Shown: positions 42,651 through 55,050 of the stretch, one piece after another
How positions within the stretch are numbered: position 1 is the first letter of the stretch
Layout of the letters: the number at the start of each line of letters is the position of its first letter
Source: Akebia trifoliata
Lineage: Eukaryota > Streptophyta > Magnoliopsida > Ranunculales > Lardizabalaceae
NCBI GenBank assembly: GCA_017979445.1
Contig: CM030706.1
Coordinates: forward strand, 26,328,281-26,392,280
Direction: 5' to 3'
Length of the DNA stretch: 64,000 nucleotides
Translations under genes and position numbers: made by a program
The notes under the pieces: generated by a model
What the model was told of the DNA's origin: nothing
The model's input: the letters and a program-made list of their open reading frames with translations, nothing else
The model's database searches: none

Positions 42651-45533
42651 ATTTTCTAAATCGACTAAAATAGAAATTTGTAAAAATTTTCTAAATTGAA
42701 AAGTTATGAATTGGAACTTCTAAATTGGCACTTTATGAGATTTTTAAATCAGAAATATGAAATTATCCAAATAAAAAAATCATGAATATGATGAATTTTT
42801 AAATTAGAAATTGGCAAATATGAATTTTTCGAAGTAGAAAATTATGATTATAAAATTTCTCAAATTACAAAATCATAAAATTCTAAAATTAGAACGTTCT
42901 AAAAGTGAACCTTGCAAAAATGAGAATTGTGAACATGAAAAATTTTAAATTACGAACACATGGTAGCTCAACCAATTGGCGAATCAACAACCCACATGTG
43001 TAAAATTTCACATAAAAACATTAGGGACATGGGGAAAATTAGTGAATCAACCGTTCACACATATATACAAATTTTTTTAAAAAGGGACACATGGAAAACG
43101 TTAATAAATTGATTGGTGAATTAATTCCCATATACACAGAAATCAGTGAGTTGACTCAAGCCTATTTTATTGAAAAAACTCAATTTTTAAACTTCCTTCA
43201 TACAAAAATCAGTGACTTACCTCGACTCAAATCTTCTAAAAATTTTCATATTAAAATTCAAAAGTACTAGATTGGATCAATTATGTGCGTACACACCTAT
43301 CTATTTTATGGGGCATTGATCTTCAAACAACGAATGACCTTGTTCGAAAGGAAATCAATGATCTATATGGACAAGCCGATGTCTCAATTTGTTTTTATCG
43401 GTATCACATGCTAATTCACATAAAATAACAATTAATGCTCAAAACAAGACCTAAATCCCTCCGGCCATTAAAGGATCCATTAGAGACTCTTCCCTGCATT
43501 CCATATACATTAAAACTATGGAGAGGTATTAAATAAGAAAGAAAACAACCCACCTAACTCACCGATCGTTCGAAGGATGCACTAGAGATTCGTTTACACT
43601 AAAATGGACACGAGAAGAACGTGGTTGTTGTACTCGATTCTTCAGAATAGCAGATGATTAAGAAATCTTGAGAGAGATGTTAAAAGAGCGGGTTATGGGA
43701 ATAATTAAAAAGTAAGGGAGAGGGATTGGGGATGATGGTCGTGAGCAGCTGTTATTGTGAGGATTGTGATTGCTCGAATGAGATGAGAAGAAGGTGGCCC
43801 AATGAAGTTGTTATAAGCATTGACAGAGTTGGGACTGCTATACTTGGTGAGGAGGATGGGGTTTCAAGTGGATCGAAGAGGCAAACAACAGAAAGAGGAG
43901 AATAAGAGGAAGAAGACGATGGTATGGCTATGGAGGCTGAATCGAAAAAAAGAGGAATGGGGCTTTTATACCTTGGATGGAGACGATGGTGGTGACGTTG
44001 GGTGAGGGAGTGTGACCTACGGATTACATGGAGAATATGTAGATAGATGGTTCTTAGAGTGAAGAAGAAAGAAGGATGAAAGAAAAGTCAGTGAAACGGG
44101 TAAAAGTCTGAGAAAAAAGATCGATGGAGAATGTCTGTTAGAGAGGGAAAGAGAGATAGCTTCTTCTTTCTCCTCTTTCCTCTTAGTTCTGTCCAAAACG
44201 TGATAAAATCCTCCTCTTTTCTTTTTATTTTTCTTACTTTTCAAAATTTTTCATTTTTTCTGCTTACTGTCGTATGTGGGTTGTGAGAACAAGAATTTAA
44301 AAAATAGAAGCCCCTCTCCCTTTGTAAGGATGAGAGGTAGCCTTTCTATAGGTGTTTTTTAGGATTTCTTTTTTAGTAACTTTCTCTTTCTTTCTTTTAC
44401 TTGTTTTTTTTTTTTTTACTTTTTGTTTGTTTCTTCTATGACTAAACCAAAGAGAGACACTCTCTCTATTTGAGTTTAGAAGGAAAGGGACCATGATCCC
44501 ATGCTTCGTAACTCACGCCGCTTCCAAGCTCAATGTTAGTTAGATTCGTTGATTGGTTGAAGGGTTGGAAATTTGATCCGATTGGTTATTGGATTGTTCG
44601 ATTTTACTTGAGGTTGGTCGATTGAACCTTAATTTGAATGTTAATGGGTCGATTAAATTTTAATTACGATTTAACTGGTCAATTGGATTTTAATTTAAAT
44701 GTTGATTGGTTGATTGCATTTTTTTATTTTTGTGATTGGTTGATCGAATTTTACTTTGAATGTTAATTGGTTAATTGTATTTTTTATTTTTTTATTGGTT
44801 GATCGAATTTTAATTTGAATGTTAATTTGTTGATTTGGATTTTAATTTGAATGTTGAGGGATTGATTAACTTTTGGATTGAATATTGATTTAAAATTTTC
44901 AAGTTGATCGTTTGAATTTTAATTTTCATTTCTATTTAATTTTTTTATTTATTTTAAGTTTGTTGTTTTATTTCAATTTTCCTAAAAGTCAACGTCTCAA
45001 TGTACAAGTTGGACATTGAGGGGCATTTTGATCATTTTGTAATTTTTTCATAAATTTCTTTGTTTTTGTCGGTTTGCATCCCGTTAGACTCGAAATCATA
45101 TTCTAAAGACAATGAAGGTACTTTCAATACTTTTCGGGTGTCCGAAATTCGTGAGGGGTATTTTTTTCATTTTAATAATTTTTGTCCATTTTAACGAATT
45201 TTGGAGTGACGTTTCTTTTAGTCCCAACTTAATTATTTCAAAGTATTAATGTCATATTTTTCAAGCGTAGCGAGGTCTCTAATTTATCCAAATGTATAGC
45301 AAACCTAAGCGTACATGCTTGCTAAGTCGGGTGAAAAGTGTAGCGATCCTAAGTTTGCGTAATTTTATGTCACTGGGCTAGGAGAAAGAAAAGAATAGAA
45401 TTAGAAGAGAGAGGGAATTTGATGGATGCCTTTCACAAGCTTTCGAGTTCTTTGCGCTCATCATTAGAATCCATGGCAATTGGGTGACGGATTGCCAAGT
45501 CAGGCGGATGCAAAAATGGGGTGTCTACACTAA
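42651..45533 (-). repeat. Decayed Tat-type LTR, right part
   Basis: It ends GCAAAAATGGGGTGTCTACA at 45533, the inverted form of the LTR start TGTAGACACCCC, preceded by the same CCGCCTGA-type words. The middle is A/T-rich with loose repeats (AATTTCTAAATTAGAAATT words at 42660-42950; GATTGGTTGATCGAATTTTA words at 44540-44920). Short frames at 43820-44490 have no protein similarity that I can see. Probably the continuation of 39685-40532 across the solo LTR, but the far end and target duplication are not identified. Confidence 0.45.
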
Positions 45534-45669
45534 ATACCCAAGTTGAGTCTAACTATTTTCACTTTGTGCCCTCATCTATATATGTTTTTCTTTTTTTTTC
45601 TAACAAATCTCCTTATATACCATTTACAAGTTGGGCATAGTAGCTTTACTCATGTCTCCACATGGAGAC
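45534..45669. other. Short spacer ending in the copia target duplication
   Basis: Non-coding; GAGAC at 45665-45669 is repeated at 50187-50191. Confidence 0.6.
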
Positions 45670-45970
45670 TGTTGGAGTTGAGATCTCTTAGGAAACACGG
45701 TAGTTTCCTATCTCTTAAGAAACTCGATTTGCTTCCCATCTCTCTTAGTAAACCTTAGGAAACACAATAGTTTCCTATCTCTTAGGAAACTTGGTTAGGT
45801 TCCTATCTCTTAGGAATCCTAATTGTAACATATATATATAACTCTGGTTGTATTCTAAATCTGTAACAAATCAGAAAAACAATATATATGAACATTTCTC
45901 TCTATGCATGTAGGTTGTATTACTGAAACACGTTTTCTATCTTATCGTTTTGTTTTCTATTTTTGCTACA
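45670..45970 (+). repeat. Copia 5' LTR
   Basis: TGTTGGAG...TTTGCTACA, 301 bp. The first third has three related GGAAAC...TTTCCTATCTCTTA units, two of them palindromic (GGAAACACGGTAGTTTCC). The rest, with TATATATATAACTCTGG and GTAACAAATCAGAAAAAC, matches the 3' LTR. Confidence 0.9.
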
Positions 45971-45988
45971 TGGTATCAAAGCAGGTTT
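45971..45988 (+). promoter_or_regulatory. Copia primer-binding site (initiator tRNA-Met)
   Basis: TGGTATCAAAGCAGGTTT lies directly after the LTR end and differs by one base from the usual TGGTATCAGAGC site. Confidence 0.88.
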
Positions 45989-46051
45989 TTTAAATCCTTT
46001 CACTCTTAGTGATTTACTTTTTTTCTTGTTGAGATTTTTTTTTAGTCAACA

Positions 46052-46850
46052 ATGGCGAACTCAGATGGAAATCATAGTTGGAGACTATCATCTGTGTATT
46101 GAATGATCCCAACTACATTTTGTGGTCCAGAGCTATGTCCTTGTCTTTGGACAGCAAGAAAAAACTTGGGTATATTAACAACAAGATCATTCATCTAACT
46201 ACTGCAGATCCAAAGCTTGAAGAATGGATCTACAATGATCAACTTGTGAGATTGTGGCTTCTCAACTCAATGCAGCCAAAGATAGTAGAGAACTTCACTT
46301 TCTCAGATTCTCCAAAATAGTTGTGGGACTCTGTGGCGAAGCTGTATAGCAATCAAAATAATGTAGCCCGCATTTTTGAATTAAATAGTGAAATCGTTGT
46401 TGTAAATCAAGGGGAAAAAACCTTTATAGAACATCTTGGGCATCTAAAAAAATTATGGGACGAGTTGGAGATGTATCATCCGCATACTGTTGATGCTAAG
46501 ACTCTCTTGAAGAAGGCTAAAGAAGATACGATTTTCTCCTTACTTAATAGTCTCAAGCTTGATTATGAGAATCTTAGAAGTAATATTTTCATGAATGCAA
46601 CTCTTCCTTATTTGTCTAGTGTTTGCTCTACTATTCAGGGAGAAAAAACTAGAAAAAAGGCTATGACCAATGAATTAAATTCTCATACTAATAAAGCTAA
46701 AGCAAGCACTCTTTTTGTTGGAAAAGATGACAAGAAGAAATTTTTTAATAAGAAGGAAATAATCAGCACAAGCCTAAGTGAGATACCTATAGCTGTGATC
46801 ATTGTGAAAAGATAAGTCATACCAAGGATCATTGTTGGCAGCTTCATCCT
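46052..46850 (+). pseudogene. Copia gag
   Basis: ATG 46052 (MANSDGNHSWRLSSVY) meets a stop; a shifted frame then gives LNDPNYILWSRAMSLSLDSK, a copia gag N-terminal signature. A TAG at 46318 interrupts before WDSVAKLYSNQNNVARIFEL. The zinc knuckle (CDHC, GxxHTKDHC) at about 46795-46840 is in yet another frame. At least two frameshifts and one stop. Confidence 0.85.
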
Positions 46851-46979
46851 CATCTTCCTCAAACTTTTGACAAAAGTACTGATAAAATAGAGCGAGCAGC
46901 AGTCGCTGAGACCTCTATCTCATTAAATCATCTCACTCGTCTTCTACAACAACTCAGTAAGAATCTTCCCTTAGAATTT

Positions 46980-48140
46980 GATCCTTCTTTTTGTACTCAT
47001 GTGGTTGGTGCATTCGTAGCTAATGGGACCATGGTGCCTGTTCAAGGCACTGGGAAAATAATTTTTTTCTCTGGCTCATCCAGTTCTAAATCCCTTCTTG
47101 TGCCATCATTTCCTACCCAATTGTTGTCAGTTGGGAAGATAACTAACTCATTAAACCGTGATGTCATTTTTTCTCCCATAACTGTTATTTTTCAAGATCA
47201 AGTGTTGGGGAAGAAGATTGATGAAGAAGTTTATTCGAATGGTATCCATCTACTTAAACCTATCAATAAAGCCTGTCATACTAGTGATATGTTCAAGAAT
47301 CGTCTCTTTCATCAACGGCTTGGATATCCATCCAACCACATTTTATCATCTTTTATCATATTTATTTCCTTTTTTTTTCTATTAAATCTAGTACTTGTGA
47401 TGCTAGTCAATTTTCAAAACAAACTCGTTTGTCATTTGTTATTTTGAGTCAGTTACTATTGAACCTTTTGAGTTGATTCATTATGACTTGTGGGGACCTA
47501 CCCCAATCACTTCTTATGATGGTTATAAATTTTTTGTGTTATTTATTGATGATAAGTTTCGTGCTACTTGGATATATCTCTTAAAATCTAAATATGAGGT
47601 GTGCTCTGTTTTTCAAGATTTTCACAATATGGTGACTACTCAATTTAATGCGAAAATTAAAATTTTTTACTTTGACAATGGGTTTGAATTTGCAAAAGGT
47701 CCATTGCCTATCTTTTTTCATAGCCACATAATTATTCAATAGACTAGCTGTGTGGAACTCCACAACAGAATGGGGTTGCAAAGAGAAAAAGTCAACATGT
47801 TTTGGAAAGTACAAGGGCCTTAATGTTTCAGATGACCATTCTGAAGCCATATTAGTCTCATGGGGTGTTAACGGTAACTTATCTCATTAATAGGCTCCCT
47901 AGTCGAATTTTACGTTTCAAATATCTTTTGGAGATCTTGTTGACTAGTAAGCCAGCTACCTCCCACATGCGGATTTTTGGATTTGTATGTTTTGCCCATC
48001 GCTAGGCTACTCATCGTGATAAGTTTGACACTCGAGTAATCAAGTATGTGTTTGTTGGATACTCTTCCATACAAAAATGGTACAAATGCCTAGGAAGTTG
48101 ATCATTTCTCGTGATGTCCATTTTAATGAAGTTGAACCTT
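46980..48140 (+). pseudogene. Copia protease remnant and integrase
   Basis: The protease active-site part is missing; only GTMVPVQGTGKI and SFPTQLLSVGKI follow. A GAG-pre-integrase segment (MFKNRLFHQRLGYPS) and the integrase core (IHYDLWGPTPITSYDGYKFF, YFDNGFEFAKG) are readable. In the third catalytic motif the expected Glu is Lys (codon 47781-47783, NGVAKRKSQH), and the frame is broken near 47740. The integrase is inactive. Confidence 0.82.
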
Positions 48141-48469
48141 ATTTTTAACTTAAGTCGGGGAATTGGTCCCATGCGAGTATTTGGCAGATTTGGTACCTCT
48201 TTCGGCTATTAGCTCTGTCAATGAGATTAATAACATTAAAGAACATGATCTTATGGTGGCTAATCTTTCTAACTCAGCCCCTACTAAAGTTGCAGTCATT
48301 GATCTGATCCCATCCATTGAAGTAGTTCAGAGGAAATTTCAGAGGGAAACTTGTCTTCCTAACCATCTTACGTATCATACTGTGGCCTATCCTATATAGG
48401 ACCGTGTAACTTATGATCATGTAACTCAATCTCATATAGCCTTTCTAAGAGTTATATTGAGTTATGAAG

Positions 48470-49983
48470 GGCCTAAAAATTTTTCGAGAAGCTAATCTTG
48501 AACCGGTATGGAAACATGCCATGAAAAAAGAGTTGTGAGCATTGGATGAGAACAAAACTTGGTCTATGGTATTGTCACCTCCTAGGAAGAAGACTGTGAG
48601 ATGTCATTGGATTTACAAGATAAAGTACAATTGTGATGGCAGTCTTAAATGATATAAGGCCAGGTTGGTTGCAAGAGGGTTTACCCAAACTTATGGAGAA
48701 GATTACAAGTAAACATTCGTGCTAGTCGCAAAAATGAATACCTTTAGAGTTTTATTGTCACTAGCTGTGAATAATGATTGGAAATTATTCCAGTTAGATG
48801 TTAAAAATGCCTTTTTGCATGGAGACTTAGAAGAAGAAGTGCATATGAGTATTCCACCTGGACACCCTCAAGAATCTCATGTAGGACTAGTTTGCAAGTT
48901 ACACAAGGCCATCTATGGCCTTAAACAATCACTTCGTGCATGGTATGCCAAGCTCAGTTACGTGCTTGAAAGCAATGGGTTCTTACGAAGCGGCATCGAT
49001 TCTTTATTGTTCATCAAAAGGACTACTTCAGGAACTACAATAGTTCTAGCCTATGTTGATGACATAGTAATTACAGGTGATGATCAAACTGAAATCTCAA
49101 GACTCAAGATTTTGTTATTAAGAATTTGGAGATTCTAAAGTTTTTTTTAGAGATTACTTATTCAAAAAAAGGTATATTTCTTAATCAAAGAAAATATGTG
49201 CTAGCCTTGTTACATGCGACAGGAAAAATGGGTGTAAAACCTACAATTACTCCTATTGAGAGTGCAGGAAAAACTAACTTGGATGGTGAATTGTTGTGTG
49301 ATTTTGGTCAATTCCAACAAGTAGTAGGAAGGTTGATTTATCTTACAATTACTCGCCCTGATATTTCCTATGCAGTTAGCTTGGTTAGTCGTTTTATACA
49401 TGTGCCTAGAACTAATCACATAAATGTAGTTACAAGAATTTTGTAGTACTTGAAGGGATCTCCTGGAAGAGGAATATGGATGAAAAAAATGGTCATAGTT
49501 ATATTATGGCTTACACTGATGTAGATTGGGCAAGATGTCTGATTGATCAACGGTTTCCAGTTGGATACTACACATTTTTTGGAGGTAATTTGGTAACCTG
49601 GAAAAGTAAGAAGCAAACTGTTTTTATACACTCAAGTACTGAAGTAGAGTATAAAGCCATGGTTGCGACTACTAGTGAAATTGTTTGGCTCTTTGCATTG
49701 TTACAGGATTTGGGTTTTGAATCATCCCAACTATCAAAAATGTTTTGTTATAATCAGGCTGCAATTTATATCGCTTCTAACCCGGTGTTCCATGAGCGAA
49801 CAAAACACATCGAAGTTGATTGCCACTATGTTTGAGAAAAAGTTCAAGCTAACACTATATGTACTCCTTTTGTTCGAAGTCATAAACAATTAGCTGACAT
49901 TTTTACCAAGGGGCTTCCAACTACTTCATTTCAAGACATCATTGACAAGTTGGGCATTCTTGATTTCTTTGCACCAACTTGAG
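48470..49983 (+). pseudogene. Copia reverse transcriptase and RNase H
   Basis: KARLVARGFTQTYGEDYK-stop-TF, then FQLDVKNAFLHGDLEEEVHM, LHKAIYGLKQSLRAWY, and LAYVDDIVITGDD with both Asp kept. A frameshift near 49130 leads to RRLIYLTITRPDISYAVS-type RNase H connection sequence. The RNase H core follows (AYTDVDWARCLIDQR, STEVEYKAMVATTSEIVWL, KHIEVDCHYV). The frame ends at about 49983, just before the purine tract. Confidence 0.88.
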
Positions 49984-49989
49984 GGGGAG

Positions 49990-50186
49990 TAAATTTGGTT
50001 AGGTTCCTATCTCTTAAGAAATCTAATTGTAATATACATATATATATAACTCTGGTTGTATTCTAAATATGTAATAAAATAGAAAAACAATATATATGAA
50101 CAGCTCCTCTGTGTGTTCACGTAAGCTGTATTGCTAAAACACATTTTCTATTTTATCTTTTTTTTTTTATTATTATCTTTGCTATA
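49990..50186 (+). repeat. Copia 3' LTR, 5'-shortened
   Basis: It lacks about the first 105-115 bases of the 5' LTR and starts (TAAATTTGGTTAGG) directly at the purine tract. It ends GCTATA instead of GCTACA, followed by GAGAC. Confidence 0.85.
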
Positions 50187-50191
50187 GAGAC

Positions 50192-50949
50192 CCATACAAG
50201 CATTAGCTTTACTTTACTTAATTTCTTTCTGATATCTTGGGCTTAACTTAGTACTCTTTTAGATCCAAACATTGAACCCAAAAAGAAAATAGATGATAGT
50301 AATCCGTTGTTTAGAAGAAAAATCATTGTTTTTATTTATTTATTTTCCAACCCAATATTTTACCAATTTCAAACTATGATAAAATTTGACCAAGTTAAAT
50401 TTAGACTAAAATTTATCTAAGATATTACAATCTATCTCCATTAAAAGAATTTCTTCCTAGAAATTAAAGACATTCCAGAAAAACTTAATAATTCATTGAA
50501 TTCCACTATTAAATTGAGATTCAATTTCCATCGAAATTTAAACTAAGTACCGATAAAAACATACAACATACATCTTCCATTTGTCTGAAACTTAAACTTC
50601 AAACACATATAACATATTCTAGTTGGATTAACATCATCATGAAATTCTTATGTACTAATCGAATATTCAAACCACCAACAACACTTTAAATCACAAATTA
50701 ATCTAAAATAAGAATGCTCACATATAGTTCTTCCAAAATAATAATCATAGTGTACAATTATTTTTTTGTTAACTACTCAATATACTACAAGTGTACTATC
50801 ATTAAATACATTTGTTTTGTCCACTGTATCAAAGCTCCAATCTAGTAATTATGCCTGAAAATTCCTCAAACACATAAATTCAATTTATCTTGCCAAAAGA
50901 ATTTTTTATTATTTTGATCTATAATTTTGGTTGAGCACTAAAACCTAAG
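50192..50949. other. Unassigned A/T-rich spacer
   Basis: No coding region or repeat recognised. Confidence 0.4.
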
Positions 50950-52520
50950 CTCAAATTCCTTTCAATTCCTTATCATCTCTCTATGATTCGATCAACCTCT
51001 GGACAAGGGTTGGTCGAGCTACCTAGCTATAAACATAAGTTTGAAATTCTTGTCTTCCAACAAAAAGATTAAAGTCTTCGATCGCATCAAGCATTTTCCA
51101 CCTATGCAAAGTTAAACCAACTATTATTCCCCGACATTTTTGTCTTAAGGCATTTGCTACAACGTTCGCCTTCCCAGGATGATAGTTGAGACTAAAGTCA
51201 GTCTTTTAAAAATTTCATCCACCGCCTTTTTCTCAAATTCAATTCGTTCTAGGTGAATACATACTTCAAAATTTTGTGATCTAAGTAAACTTCAAATTTC
51301 TCTCCATACAAGTAATTTCGCCAAATCTTCAGGGCGAAAAAAAATCGTGGTCAATTATAAATTGTTTTTAAGATAATTTTGTTCTTGGTTCTTCAATTGA
51401 TGAGACACATAGGCAACCACTTGACCTTGTTGAATCAAGGCACATCCTAAACCTTAGTGACACATTACTATAGAGGGTATACCCTTCTCCACTTGCTGAG
51501 ATAATCAATATAGGTGCTAAGATTAATCTCTTCTTCAATTCCTGAAAGGACATTTCATACCCTTCATCCATTTGAACTTCACTTCATTCTTGGTCAACTA
51601 TGTCATCAGTACCATTAGACGAGATAAACCCTCAACAAATTGTCGGTATTATCCAGTTAGACATAGAAAGTTGCGGATGTGAAAAACACTCTTCGGTCTT
51701 TCCCTATTCAAAACTTCCTCAAATTTCGTAGGATCTATAGAAATTCTGTCTACAAAAATTACATGCCCTAAGAATTGGACTTCAATAATCAAAAGTCACA
51801 TTTTATCCACTTCGCTTAAAGTTTGTTTGCCCTCAAAATTTATAAGGAAATCCTAAGATGTAACTCATGCTCCTCTCGACTCTTTCAATAAATTAAAATG
51901 TCACCCACAAATACTACGATGAAATGATCTAGATCTTCCTTAAATACCCAGTTTATCGAGTTCATAAAAGTGGTTGGTGCATTCGTCAATTTGAAAGGTA
52001 TCACTAAGAATTTATAAGGACCGTAACGAGTACGGAAAGTTATCTTTGCAATAACTTCATCTTTCACCCTCAACTAGTGATATCTTGATCGTAAGTCAAT
52101 CTTCGAGAAGTATTTAGATCCCTTCATCTAAGAAAATAAATCGTTTATCCGGGGTAAGGGATATCTATTCTTAATTGTTACCTTGTTCAATTGTTGATAA
52201 TCTATGCAGAGCCTCCAGGTATTGTCCTTCTTATTCACAAAAAGTACCGGTGCACCCCAAGGAGAGGTACTGAAACGTATAAAGCCCCTATCTTGTAGGT
52301 CTAGAAGTTGCACCTTCAAACTCTCGAAGTTCAAATGGTACCATATGGTAAGGGGCAATGGATATAGGCATTGTGGAGGGATAGACTTCAATCGCAAAAT
52401 CTACCTCTCTTCTTGGAGGTAACCAAGGCAATTTACCTGGAAATACATCTGAAAAATCTTGAACAGTGGCTACATATTTGAATGGTTGCTCATTGCCTTC
52501 TTCACCCACTATACAGGCTT
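50950..52520 (-). pseudogene. Chromovirus (Tekay/Del-like) RT and RNase H, heavily decayed
   Basis: Minus-strand pieces: [59 protein letters not shown] (52397-52128), then TRYGPYKFLVIPFKLTNAPT, FIVVFVGDILIY (52073-51885), then RNase H/connection remnants to about 50950 (including NYHPGKANVVANAL). The RT catalytic pair reads GD (GGT at 51903-51905) instead of DD. No integrase or chromodomain is left. Confidence 0.82.
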
Positions 52521-52526
52521 ACAAAT

Positions 52527-52964
52527 TCAAATATCCTCCAACCTTCGATCGATAAGTTCGTTGGTCAAATAAGGGTGCAGACAAAGGAATGTTTTTTCAC
52601 CAACAAAATGGAACATCGAACTACTAAGATCACGAAATGAGATTTTCTTCTTAAAGTAGTCTTCAGTAGTGTGGTAAGCTGCCAACCAATCCATACATAA
52701 AATGGCATCATACTCTGACATCCCTAACTGAATAAAGTCAACCACTAATTCATTATCTACAATACAAATCACATACAATCGACACACCTGATTAGTCTCT
52801 ACACAACTACCCATTAGAGTGGCAACCCATAAGGAAACTCCAAATGATACATACTCCAAATCCAAAATAGATATGAATGAGGTGGCAGTAAAAAAATGTG
52901 ATGAACCAGAGCCAAATAAAATTCTCACCCAAGAATTATATATAAGAAGTGTACCTTCTACCAC
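52527..52964 (-). pseudogene. Chromovirus aspartic protease
   Basis: VEGTLLIYNSWVRILFGSGS matches the chromovirus protease start, but the catalytic Asp of the D-S-G motif is Gly (GGC, 52911-52913). It continues ILDLEYVSFGVSLWVATLMG and DFIQLGMSEYDAILCMDWLA, a diagnostic gypsy segment, and ends at 52527. Confidence 0.85.
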
Positions 52965-52999
52965 ATTATTGGTAGCTCTGGTATACGGCTGTACTATTG

Positions 53000-54070
53000 A
53001 AAATGCTTGACCTTGAGCTCTAGGCCTTTGATTTCCACCGTGATCTTTTCATTGCTATTTTTGTTGTTGTGGCTGCTTGTATTGTTGTGGATGAGGAGAT
53101 TGTGATTGTTGCTGGCACATAGGATATTATTGTTGCTGACGAGGTGGGTATTGAAGAATTCTTTGCCTGCCTCCTTGAGGACACTCTTACTGAAGGTAGC
53201 TAGGTTGGCCACACTTATAACAAGTTTTTTGCCCTTGGATTGGTTGGATCTACGGAGCAACTCCTAGAGGGTACTCTCTAACAAGCCTTCTATCTTCAAG
53301 ATGATTGTTGTTGCGGAATTGTCCTCTGCCTCTTATTTGGTTCAAAACTCTACTTACTCTCCCTCGACTTTTTCCCTCAGTCCTTCCACATATTGTCTTC
53401 AATCCTCTTAATATCTTGCAACTCACCTCCTACCAATAAAGCGTTTTCTACCATCTTAGTGTAGGTGTTAACCTTCATACCTGCTAACTTCTCCCAAATA
53501 GCTTGTCAAAGTCCCAGGAGAAATTTATTTGATTTTAGCTCTTCGGTGGTTACTAAGTATGGCGCAAAATGTGATAATTCATCGAATTTGCCTTCATATT
53601 GGCTAATCGATAAAGTCCGTTGAATAAGATCCATAAATTCCCTCATCCGTTGATCTATTATCCACTCTAAAACGTATTTCTCGAATAATAAGTCCTCATA
53701 TCGAGTCCAAGTCATTTGAACTACATTTCTAATCCTTTTCATTAAATCCCACCAATATATGCATCACCCTCCAACATAAATGCCGCCAATGGTACTCGTT
53801 GATACTCATCAGTCGCTAGCCAATCTAAAATCTTCCTAATCTACTTCAGCCATTTTTTTTCATCTGTTTGGTCGGGCTATCCCAATAAAGATAGATGGGT
53901 TTAACCCTTTGAAGTCCTTTATCATTGCTACTCTAGTATTTTCCTCGTTTCTAGATGGAGTCCTCGGAACCCGGTGTCTTGTTGTAGGTACTTCTGGAGC
54001 ACGGTGTGCAGCTGTGGACTGCTGTCTTTGAGTAGGAAAACTCCTGATCGCACCTCCTCTGAGTCAGGCC
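53000..54070 (-). pseudogene. Chromovirus gag
   Basis: MREFMDLIQRTLSISQYEGK and FDELSHFAPYLVTTEELKSN (53742-53506) are the retrotransposon gag core of Tekay/Del-type elements. 53260-52994 covers a degraded zinc-knuckle region followed by a Gln/His-rich stretch. Many stops and frameshifts lie between the pieces. Confidence 0.75.
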
Positions 54071-54307
54071 ATAAACTATACAAAGGGCAAACACATTTAG
54101 AGTCCACCCATGAACAAACTAAAATTGTTGGGTTCGAAACATGGAGGTTGTCTAAGTTGTTCTAATCATGCTGATAAAACATCAATCACAATTATTAAAA
54201 ATTCTAAAAGGGATCCTTTTTTTTTTTTTTTTTTTAAAAGAAAAAGACTCATCAATGGCCCAATCAATTACGATATTTTATTGATCCTGTGGGCCTACTA
54301 ACTGATT

Positions 54308-54318
54308 CTCTGATACCA
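54308..54318 (-). promoter_or_regulatory. Chromovirus primer-binding site
   Basis: Minus-strand TGGTATCAGAG, pairing with initiator tRNA-Met, separated by a few bases (AAG) from an LTR end reading GGGGTGTGGCA. This orientation fits the minus-strand gag-pol to the left. Confidence 0.85.
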
Positions 54319-54321
54319 CTT

Positions 54322-54780
54322 TGCCACACCCCAAATTCTGGAAACTTGTGTGCCGACACCCATGGTCTGAACTACAATCCAAAATTTATGGACTTTTTAA
54401 ACATAAGACAAAATTTCAATACTTGACCTCCGGTCACTCTAAAATCCATAACTAAAAAACTATACATCAAACAGGTTGAATTCTTTTTTTCTATATTCCT
54501 ATGGTTCAATTATATAACAAATAAAAATGTAAAAATATTTTATGATTTATTTATTTATTTTATACGGATCTTTTAAGTCACGGTTTGTTAACTTGGATTT
54601 CAAATTGACAAATATGTTGGGTCAAGTTTACGTATTTTTAAAACACTTATTTTTTAGTGTAAGGTCACGACAAGAAAGCAGTGAATAAGTAACCAAATTA
54701 TAAAATGGACTTTATCCGTTTATAATTAAAAACAGGTTTAAACCATTTTACCTATTAAAGTCCTTTTAATCGTGTTTTAA
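54322..54780 (-). repeat. Chromovirus 5' LTR, only the inner end recognised
   Basis: On the plus strand it starts TGCCACACCCCAAATTCTGG, the inverted form of a common Tekay/Del LTR end. No second LTR is present in the window, so the outer boundary cannot be set; 54780 is a guess. Confidence 0.45.
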
Positions 54781-54817
54781 AAATCTCATTTGCCTTCTCA
54801 TTATATGGGAACGAACC

Positions 54818-55050
54818 ACTCTCTCTGTCTCTCTCTATCTTCTATCTCAGTATCTCTCTCGAGTGACCTCTTGGTCTCATATTTCTCTCTCCATCGCTCC
54901 TTCGATCGACCTCTCAATCTCATCTCTCTCTTTCAGTCGTTCCTTCGATTGACCTTTCAGTCACTTTCTCAATCTCTCCCTCGATTGACCTCTCGATCTC
55001 ATCTCTCTCTCTCTCTCTTAGTCACTCCCTCGATCGACCTCTCGATCTTT
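54818..55050. repeat. CT-rich repeat with a CCTCGATYGACCTCTCGATC unit
   Basis: TCTCTCT runs alternate with about five copies of CGATYGACCTCTCRRTCTC at roughly 35-50-bp spacing. Confidence 0.75.

Larger units (their letters stand above)
45670..50186 (+). mobile_element. Decayed Ty1/copia retrotransposon with GAGAC target duplication
   Basis: A 5' LTR (45670-45970), an initiator-Met primer site, a copia-order gag-integrase-RT-RNase H body, a purine tract (GAGGGGGAG, 49981-49989) and a shorter 3' LTR (49990-50186). GAGAC flanks both ends. Frameshifts and stops occur throughout, so it is not autonomous. Confidence 0.93.

Noticed and set aside
43820..44494. Short Lys/Arg-rich frames as genes
   Set aside because: Low-complexity purine-rich DNA in a decayed LTR; no domain is visible.
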